Shown one piece after another: positions 56,270-64,000 of a DNA stretch of 64,000 bases (the stretch's first letter is position 1; each line of letters begins with the position of its first letter). This DNA is from Echinometra lucunter. Its lineage: Eukaryota > Echinodermata > Echinoidea > Camarodonta > Echinometridae. Under the pieces are notes generated by a model. That model was given only the letters and a program-made list of their open reading frames with translations, was not told where the DNA came from and ran no database searches. The DNA is taken from the NCBI GenBank assembly GCA_029962745.1, contig CM057171.1, positions 4,327,740 to 4,391,739 of the forward strand, given 5' to 3'. The position numbers and the translations under genes were made by a program.

Positions 56270-59094
56270 ATGGATTTGTTGGCTGACTTTGAGCGGTGCC
56301 TGAAGCGTAACTACTACGATTACAGGTGCTGGCGGCGAACTCGCAAGGGTCATCGCTGCACGAGGAAGGCTCCCGAGGCCGGTCCAGGCTACGAGTGCTG
56401 GCAACACGCACAGTAAGTTACCGTACTTCATTATAAATTCTTTGTCTAATTCATACAGGAATGAGTCCATTTTATGCTTGTCTGCAGCAAACCTAGAAAA
56501 GTTCGTTCTGTTGAAATTTATTTGGTTGATTTTATAATCACAAACGCTCCTAGAACAATTTTCACCTTCAGCCTTAGTTCAGGGGACAACCTAGAGCAGT
56601 TTGCAAAATTTGGATAATAAAGTGCCCGCTGGTTTGCAGATATCAGCTTAATATGCATAGCTTAACTAGCCTGGAATTAAAATCCTTTTACTCTCCAGGA
56701 ACCTTCTAGGCTAAGCTCACCGTGCCTAATCATTTTTTTTGCCGAAAAAGGCAAATAAAAAGATGGTATTATGCCAGGTTACCAAATCCTGTCAGTTCTA
56801 GAACGACACCGTCCTGACAAACCTGTTCATCAAATGTACGAATGCTTTTCAGAAAGCTCCCCTGTGTGTCATTATGAAATGTTGGTTAATAACAGTCACA
56901 AGGAGCGTTATAAGGTAAAATTACTACCGAAAATGATTTTTTGAATTTTTTGTATCATTGTGTGTATATGATTCGTAATATTCCTTTATGATGGGTTTAT
57001 CATGTCTAGTCCTTATAGAATCTTTTAATGATTGTTCTTGTTTTCGATTTAGAATCGAATTTAATAAATGGAAATTTGGGTTAAGCTTCATATTTGTCGA
57101 TCACAAAGGTAGATATTTCGACACGTGACATCTGCCATACCAGTAAATTGTTATCACACAAAGAAATAAAAGGATGTGTACTTCTGAACTTACCCATGAC
57201 ATTATCATGTTTATGATGCTGTTTTTGATAACACAAGGAAGGATGAGAAACTGTTCAACTATATAGCTGTTTGGACTTTCACTTGATCTTTAGAACCTAA
57301 ATTGACCTCACACTACAAAAAGGTGATGATAACATTTTTATGCCCCGCCCGTCCGTAATTAACGGTCCGCCTTATCACAGGATCATTACGCAATTCGTTA
57401 GGTATATGTTCGAGTCATTATATTGCGGTACTTATATCTCTTCGCAGCGGTGAGCTCTATACTTAAGCAAATTATGCAAATTGCTCAAGGGTACCATTTG
57501 GGCCACAAAGCTGAACGTTTTTTTTTAACACTAACGGTACCCCCCCCCCAAAAAAAAACAAACAAACAAACAAAAAACAACGGGAATGAAAGGGTATGAA
57601 AAAGTACAGATAAATGACTGATTAGTAAAGAATGAAAGCATTCTAACAACTTTCGTATTTGACAAGACAATAGCTGTATGATTATGAGTTTATCCTACCC
57701 CATCAATTTCTACTAGTAGAAGACTTCTCACCTCACTACCGTTTGTCGTTGTTCATTATACATGAAATATATTCTGACCCCTTTCTGACGGCCGGGAATT
57801 CCCCCCCCCCAATGCCATTCATTTTAAGTGGAGACTTTTCAAAACATTTTGAGACAATCTACATCATACAAATTACCCCCCCCCCCCCCCCGATCGGTCA
57901 ACATTGTTGCCACGTTAATTTAGATGGCTGTCGGGAAGAAAAAATGAAAAAAAAGAGGAAACTTAAAGTCTCCCTTGAAATTGAAGATAAAAGACTATTT
58001 GGGTGAAATTTTAATTTATCTTTACTGACATTAATAACATTGTCGAAATAGAGCATGTTTACAACATAAACGGAAAATAAACCGACAGAATGGTAAAATA
58101 TTTTTTTCTGTTTTGTTTTTCAGCCTGCCAGACGAGGTCCGATGTTCTACATATGTTGGACCATGGAAGGACATACGCTGCAGCCGGCTAGGGCTTTATT
58201 TCGATGTTGAAGCCGAGGAATGTGAAGCCGGATATGTCGAACTCTACTGCATGCAACACTGTAAGTATTTAGCAAAATAATGTATTCTTTTGGTCTAAAT
58301 AATGATGTTCTAGCATGACTGAAAAGATTTTTCTTGCGTCATATATAACTCAACCTATGGGGAAAATAACTCGATAAGATTGAGTACTTTGCCAAACAAG
58401 GAAGAAAGAAAACAAAGATAACGAAAATAGGAAGAAAAAAAAGGTATTATGCTGGATAAAAGTATGCCGCCAGTTCAGTTGTATGCCCAAGTATTTTCTC
58501 AGCAGATAGGTAACGTAAATTACTAGTGTATCTAACCTTTTATCACTGCATACTTGCAGCAGATTCACCTGTCGTCAGGAGATTAGTCATAATTATTCTC
58601 TGTAGGCTTAATTGATTTTATCACTTGTGACTTGATATTTTGTTAATATTTCATCAATGTCCAAATCTGAATTCATGCATGGCAGAAAACTGTCTTAATT
58701 TTAAACCAAAGGAAAGCTGCAGATTATGCTTCCTTTTGCGAAAGCCACCCATAATGGAATATAAAAAATTCAAGAAGGGAATTAGGCCCCATCAGAAATG
58801 TCGCCCTCTTGTAGGTTTTAGAATGACGGGGTTAGCTATAGCTGGCAAGAGCACTATTTAAAACGCACATAGGGGTGGCTGTCGTAAAACGAAATCTTTG
58901 CCAAAAAACTTTTAGATGGGCTAACTCATTATTCATCTGGGTTTTTTTTATTTCTAACAGGGAATATGTTGCAACGCGAGCACGGCCGTGCGGAGGTCGT
59001 TTCCTGGAACCGTCGACAGCAGGAGGAGAGGCGGAAGCGGGAGGAGGAGCGTGAGCGACTCCACCCAAGACGCAGGTCACCCCCCGTCTTCTAG
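56270..59094 (+). CDS. small two-repeat Cys/His protein, unnamed
   Basis: Three exons: 56270-56412, 58124-58260, 58961-59094 (phases 0-2, 2-1, 1-stop), with donors GTAAGT at both junctions and clear TTTTTCAG / CTAACAG acceptors. The predicted product is 137 residues. Exons 1 and 2 each encode a related Cys/His unit. Unit 1 is RCWRRTRKGHRCTRKAPEAG then YECWQHAH; unit 2 is VRCSTYVGPWKDIRCSRLGL then a longer spacer and YCMQHC. The pattern RC-x6/8-RC ... C-x2-H recalls the short Cys2-Cys-His, probably zinc-binding, motif (C..xTKKGxRC...YCxxH) found in many uncharacterised proteins of phages, large DNA viruses and eukaryotes. The tail (RRQQEERRKREEERERL) is charged and probably helical. No signal peptide or membrane segment. 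The stop at 59092 may not be the true one (see next entry). Function unknown; nucleic-acid binding is a guess. Confidence 0.75.
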
Positions 59095-59246
59095 CGCGAG
59101 AGGCTGCAGCTGCCGCTGCTAATCCTCTCAATGCTACAGCCGCCGATCCGCTCGCCGCTGGTAGAGAGCAGCGTCGTGTCAACAATCGAGCCAACCAGTC
59201 CCTGCGGAGGTCGGCCCGGATTGCCGCAAGGCGAAGCTTGGTGTGA
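59079..59246 (+). other. out-of-frame C-terminal extension of the Cys/His gene
   Basis: A different frame is open from 59055 to a TGA at 59244-59246 and reads AREAAAAANPLNATAADPLA, then NNRANQSLRRSARIAARRSL. That is a low-complexity, arginine-rich, protein-like tail. It would be joined to the upstream frame if the C6 run at 59080-59085 were one base longer. Possible reasons are a homopolymer error in the assembly, a real frameshift allele, or a different exon end. A donor GGA|GTAAGTAA follows at about 59258. Confidence 0.55.
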
Positions 59247-59477
59247 CAATAGCCTGGAGTAAGTAAACTAATTTATACTTTTGGTGTGTAATAAGTAACT
59301 TTTTGCAAAAAAAAAAAAAAAATTGTTGCTCCACATTGTTTACCCAGGTTGTAAAATCCATTGCTTATTCCCATTTCTGATAAATTTATTTTCACGGTAT
59401 TCACCATAAATTTATTGATAGCAGAAATTTTGAAATGACCTTGATGATACTATTTGAATATTTCTTATTGATTACAG

Positions 59478-59745
59478 ACTGATCTGCAGAAGCAGCAGGG
59501 GGGAGACCAAGCTCGGATAATGGGTCGAACACTGCTGATGGTCTCGTGACGTAAACGCCTTACTACCGGATCGTAGTGGTAACTACCGGAGTTAGTTGGG
59601 AGGAGACGAGACGGGTATTGCATGGCCACTCAAACCAGGCCCGCTGCTTTATCATGGTCGTTAAGAAGTGTTGGGTGTGGTCAGTGGAGCCAGACGCCGG
59701 AGGCCATTCTCAATTCTTTGACCGTCTGTTCACAACTCCAAGAAG
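59478..59745 (+). other. candidate further exon, untranslated or start exon
   Basis: Lies between acceptor TTGATTACAG and donor GAAG|GTAACA. It could be 3' UTR of the Cys/His gene (donor at about 59258) or a 5' exon of the TRMT10B-like gene. An ATG at 59622 opens MATQTRPAALSWSLRSVGCG, but that frame has no known family. Its use is unproven. Confidence 0.35.
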
Positions 59746-60345
59746 GTAACATTTCTGAAATCACCATATATCATTTTGTATCATATTTCATATGCTTGGC
59801 TGTGTAAATTCTATTCTCCAGTGGTTGACTTCTAAAATTAAAGTTATAAATCACATAATACACAAAATTTTACCAAATTAAGTTTAGTGTTGTATGATAG
59901 ACTGTCTTATTCCATATTATTCCTCCAATTATTGTGATCAATTAGCGCCTTGAGTGGTACTTTACCAGAATGTGTGCTTTATAAATATTTATTATTATTA
60001 TGATAATGGGCATTCTTGCTCAAGCAGAAGCTCACAAGTAGAATGTGAACACTATAATTGCCTGTCTGTTGTGTGCAGTTGTCTCCATAGGCCTACAGAC
60101 CTATATAATGGAGGTGTAATTTGGTGTACGATGCATTAGTATGAGTGAACTTGCTACAGCATGGTAAAAAAAAAAAAAGGGACAAAAGTGTACTTATGGA
60201 AGTAACTTCTATTTTGAAATGGATTATATGTTGAACAAATTTAAAATGTGATTTGATTTATTCATTGCAGTGCATGCTTCTGTTAGTGTCTTATTTCTTT
60301 TCAGTGCTCACAATCAATCTCATTCTTTATTTCTTCACCCCACAG

Positions 60346-60383
60346 ATCGGACTCACCGTGGGATGTTCATACACACAAAGATG
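60346..60383 (+). other. candidate 38-base exon
   Basis: Flanked by CACCCCACAG and ATG|GTAGGT. It continues the frame of 59478-59745 in phase 1 (DRTHRGMFIHTKM), but joining it to 62830 hits a stop after eight codons. It is probably a 5' UTR exon if real. Confidence 0.25.
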
Positions 60384-60840
60384 GTAGGTATGCAGGTATT
60401 TCAGTGTCTACCTTGTGACAATATTCCTACTCACCAGACAGATTTCTCTCTACATGTGTGTGAAGTCATGTACTTCTAAGGTTTGCATTTTTATTTATAA
60501 ACTGAGGCTTCGTGATGCCTTTGGTTTTGATCCTTGACATGTATTTGGCATGTCAGCATAGTTTGAACAGTTTTGTTGGTTCAGAAATTGCCATTTTTTT
60601 GTAATGTTTGATAGCAATAATTGCAATCATTCCCTTTTCAGTGGTAAAATTTATATTGGTCATATATTAAAATGAAATTTGGCAGGATTTGTCCCACTGT
60701 GTTGGAATGGAATTATGAATTAGCATATTTCATGTGTTCACAATACTTGACAAAAAAATTGGCTTGTTAAATATCAGGAAATGAGAACAAAACATACCAA
60801 AATGAAACCATACAAAACAGAAGTATGATTGATACAAGAA

Positions 60841-61340
60841 NNNNNNNNNNNNNNNNNNNNNNNNNNNNNNNNNNNNNNNNNNNNNNNNNNNNNNNNNNNN
60901 NNNNNNNNNNNNNNNNNNNNNNNNNNNNNNNNNNNNNNNNNNNNNNNNNNNNNNNNNNNNNNNNNNNNNNNNNNNNNNNNNNNNNNNNNNNNNNNNNNNN
61001 NNNNNNNNNNNNNNNNNNNNNNNNNNNNNNNNNNNNNNNNNNNNNNNNNNNNNNNNNNNNNNNNNNNNNNNNNNNNNNNNNNNNNNNNNNNNNNNNNNNN
61101 NNNNNNNNNNNNNNNNNNNNNNNNNNNNNNNNNNNNNNNNNNNNNNNNNNNNNNNNNNNNNNNNNNNNNNNNNNNNNNNNNNNNNNNNNNNNNNNNNNNN
61201 NNNNNNNNNNNNNNNNNNNNNNNNNNNNNNNNNNNNNNNNNNNNNNNNNNNNNNNNNNNNNNNNNNNNNNNNNNNNNNNNNNNNNNNNNNNNNNNNNNNN
61301 NNNNNNNNNNNNNNNNNNNNNNNNNNNNNNNNNNNNNNNN
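60841..61340. other. assembly gap, 500 N
   Basis: An unbroken run of N. Frames reported across it are meaningless. The right edge opens in an AAT/GAT-type low-complexity sequence, which may explain the failed assembly. Confidence 1.
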
Positions 61341-61673
61341 TAATATAAATTACTACATTAATCAGAATAATGATCGATATAGTTATAGTAATCGTCATTT
61401 CAGTCACATTAACGATGATGATGATAACTCTCATTATTATCATAAGCATAATAATAATAATACATTACTAATTGTTATTGTTGTTGTTGTTGTTGTAATG
61501 ATATTTATTATGATTATTGCTGTTCCTAATCATTTCTAAACATGTTAATTCAGTTTAATTGTAAGCAAACATCCTTCCCTAAAACCTGGGAGGGGGGATG
61601 ATTGTACATGTCATCCCCCCCCCCCCCCCACATTGTGAGGTGGGGGGAGATGCATACCCCTCATCCCCCCTCA

Positions 61674-61846
61674 TCAATAGCTCTCCCTCCGACACCTGCT
61701 GGTCTCGCCACAGGTGCTGGGCATGATAAACGCTGATGATACGTGCGAGAGTGCACGCACGTTGCATGTACCACTCTCTTTGCTGATTGCGCCCAGCACC
61801 TGTGGTGATACCAGCGGGTGTAAGATGTCGGAGGGCGCGCTATTGA
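61674..61846. mobile_element. palindromic MITE with TCAATAGC ends
   Basis: TCAATAGCTCTCCCTCCGAC, CACCTGCTGGT and CACAGGTGCTGGGC at the left are mirrored by GCCCAGCACCTGTGGTGATA, CCAGCGGGTG and GTCGGAGGGCGCGCTATTGA at the right. Arms are about 45-50 bases. C and G runs (61586-61650) lie just before it. The 62-77-residue frames here read the palindrome. Confidence 0.75.
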
Positions 61847-62538
61847 CATGGAAATAATTGGTGAAATCGCCAAGAAGTTAGGATATCGTATCAATCAAAA
61901 GTCGATCTTTTGAGTTTGAAAAATGAATTTTAGATTCTGATATCACAGTTAGATTTACTGATCCACTGGTGAATTCCGAAGGTAGTTTGCAGTGCTAGCC
62001 AGGCATGAGAAAGTGTGATTTGGAGGCATAATAATCTTTGTTGACATATCTCTACACGGACCAATATGAGCTGGTTATAGCTATTCGTAGTGTCAGAATA
62101 CAATCAACGAATAGCTGTCTTATAGCTAGGTCATCCAGGTCAAAGACCAGCACTGCGTGAGATTTTAGGCAGGGAACCGTGAGATCACCAGCCATTGTGT
62201 ATGATATAGGGAGAGGCTGTGATGTAGTCGTGAGAAGGATTTTGGGGGATGAGAAAGAGCCCCCAATGCGGGAGTCTCGCGCCTCATGCGTGAGACTTGA
62301 CAGTCTGTAGAGAGATTATTCATATTAAACTATTAGGTTGAACAGGAGAGGAGTTTTTTGCACACTAGTCAGATTGATTCAGAGATCTTGAGAGGGTCAG
62401 AGCTATCTGATGTTGGCTGGGTGATGAGGGAGTGTTGGCCACACTTGTGTGCAGACTCTTTATATCATTATCTGGAGGGGAAAGAGAGAAGACACTAATG
62501 AACTTTTGCAGTTCTTTTAAAGCCCTCTTTGCACTACG

Positions 62539-62815
62539 GGGGGGGGGGGGGGGGGGCACTGGCGGCAATTGCCTCCCTGTTTTTTCTAGTGACCAAAAAA
62601 GAAAAAAAAGAGGAAAAACAGTTGAAAAAGGAAGAGAAGAAGAAAGAGCAGTATGGGAAAAGAGGAGGTTGGGTCATGTAACTATATAATACCCCTATTT
62701 TTTTCATTTTTTAAAACGTAAATAAACTCACCTATGGGTCATCTTGCCCCCCTCCCATCAAAACATCCTAGTGCCGCCCTCTTCGTCATGCTTTAACTCT
62801 CTCTCTCTCTCTCTG
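62539..62815. repeat. poly-G run, A/G tract and (TC)n
   Basis: A run of 18 G at about 62539-62556, purine-rich A/G sequence to 62660, and CTCTCTCTCTCT near 62800. Between them, CACCTATGGGTCATCTTGCC and ATCAAAACATCCTAGTGCCG repeat a segment at 46499-46553. Confidence 0.75.
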
Positions 62816-62868
62816 TCTTTCATCTTCAGATGTCAAACACTCTAGGTTTAGGATGAAACTCGGGAGGA

Positions 62869-63701
62869 ATGGAGTCCATCCCTCCCTGCCTGGAGGAGCA
62901 AAGCTTGAAGATGACGAGAAAAGAAAAAGCTGCCCTAAAACGTCAGAGACTGGAAGCAGTGACCGAAAACCGTGATGGTGCAGTGCCGAGGGTGTGCATC
63001 GATCTGAGCCTTGGACATCTGATGAGCGAAAGAGTAAGCAATGTTAGAGGTGTAACTTATTCTGCTTGAAACTTAATTGCTTAGTTCATTTTAGTGCTTG
63101 TGTTATTCCTAGAAATGAAATAATAATCTGACTTTATATACATGATTGTAATAAATACAGACATATTTTTTTTTTTATGGGTAACTGACTGCATAGATAA
63201 ATATGGCTATTACTTTGCTGTGTAAAATAGAAAAAAGAAATGACTTGTTGATAAGACACCTTTTTCACCTTAATATCACTTATTCAAGCTTTTTATTATG
63301 TGAAACAAATTCAAACTTGTTATGTGAAACAAGATAAGAGTGTTAAGGAGCTCCCAGTAGAATTTAAAATCAGATTCATTTTCTCAGAGGTTATTTTTCT
63401 CATGTTTTTCTTTTAAGAATACCTTTATTATTTTTTCCCCTTCATCTTTTCAGATTTCCATTTCAAAGTTGTGCTTCGCCCCCATGTATTTGTCTTATCT
63501 CAAATTGCTTTGAATATTTTTTCCTCCCTCTCATTTCACCCAATACAGGAGATGAGAAGCCTTGTTTGTCAGATTAGGCAGGTATATGGAGCTAACAGAC
63601 GAGCTGATAAACCCCTGCAGGTCTGGCTAACAAGTTTGGACACAGAGGGCGACATATACAAAACAGCCATTAGGAAGAATGATGGATTTCAACACTATGT
63701 G
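62869..63701 (+). CDS. TRMT10B: TRMT10B-type tRNA methyltransferase, N-terminal part (gene runs off the right edge)
   Basis: Two exons are read: 62869-63033 (55 codons, MESIPPCLEEQSLKMTRKEK to HLMSER) and 63549-63701 (51 codons, EMRSLVCQIRQVYGANRRAD to FQHYV), joined in phase 0 with donors GTAAGC at both ends. An in-frame TGA at 62854 makes 62869 the first usable ATG in this exon, although an upstream coding exon in another phase is not excluded. The stretch PRVCIDLSLGHLMSEREMRS then QIRQVYGANRRADKP ... KNDGFQHY aligns with human TRMT10B (PRLCIDLSMTHYMSKKELS; QIRRLYGSNKKADRP; MNDGFSSY). TRMT10 enzymes are SPOUT-fold, SAM-dependent methyltransferases of purine 9 in tRNA. The SPOUT knot and SAM-binding region should follow beyond 64000. 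The KNDGF-type signature favours TRMT10B over A or C. Confidence 0.85.
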
Positions 63702-64000
63702 GTAAGCCCACTGATCCCGTTAGTAATTTGGATGGTAGTGGTGGTGGTAAAAGGGTGTTCAGACATGAGGCGACATTGTGGTGCCACAAAATTTTTATTG
63801 TTCAGATATGGCTCTCTCACGAATTGGGTTTTGATAGATGTGTAACAATCAAATCTGATTATTTACGTCTGGGACCGACCAACCAGATTTGGCACGACCG
63901 ATCAGATATGGCACGACATTGTGGCACCACTTATGTTAATGAACGTGCATTAACGCATCAACTCTCAAATAAAAGAGGACTTTGTCAAAACTTGCGCGAA

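Noticed and set aside
58832..59194. 120-residue Ala/Arg-rich frame on the minus strand
   Set aside because: It is antisense to the Cys/His gene's last exon and its tail; plus-strand splice signals and exon phases support the plus strand.
60730..61539. Frames of 172-239 residues across 60.7-61.5 kb
   Set aside because: Most of their length is the N gap.

Overview
The window looks like nuclear DNA of an echinoderm, most likely a sea urchin. It is AT-rich and intron-rich. Genes are split into short exons with GT-AG junctions, and the space between exons is packed with microsatellites, long poly-G/poly-C runs and small palindromic DNA transposons. The species call is an inference from gene content (including an intron-containing, polyadenylated-type histone H2B) and repeat style; it was not tested by a search.

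Layout. 1-20 kb: mostly non-coding. It holds a tRNA-derived SINE (about 794-900), two TTAA-bounded DNA elements, a foldback element (3783-4160), several MITEs, local tandem duplications, and two weak minus-strand coding candidates (5769-5886; 10277-10640). 20.4-34.4 kb, plus strand: the 3' end of a gene whose last exon encodes the leucine-zipper C-terminus of a myosin phosphatase targeting subunit (PPP1R12/MYPT family). Five exons agree in phase, and there is one possible alternative exon. 34.4-50 kb: a probable 3' untranslated stretch, two tiny possible first exons near 39.0-39.3 kb, and a dense set of foldback and inverted-repeat elements. 50.1-53.2 kb, minus strand: a complete histone H2B gene with three coding exons, a 5' UTR exon, an upstream octamer and a poly(A) signal. 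53.7-55 kb: more transposons, including one MITE inserted inside a foldback element. 56.3-59.25 kb, plus strand: a small unnamed gene encoding two cysteine/histidine repeats and a charged tail; its reading frame breaks at a C6 run. 60841-61340 is a 500-base assembly gap. 62.9-63.7 kb, plus strand: two exons of a TRMT10B-type tRNA methyltransferase that continues past the right edge.

The genes do not form a pathway; this is ordinary mixed eukaryotic gene neighbourhood. The most distinctive content is (i) the spliced, poly(A)-type H2B gene, resembling the maternal cleavage-stage replacement histones of sea urchins, (ii) the small Cys/His two-repeat gene with a probable one-base indel, and (iii) three unrelated foldback elements whose arms are built from short degenerate tandem units, one of them present as two oppositely oriented copies 32 kb apart, plus a large set of small inverted-repeat families. 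All exon limits were read by eye from reading frame and splice signals and were not checked with transcripts.
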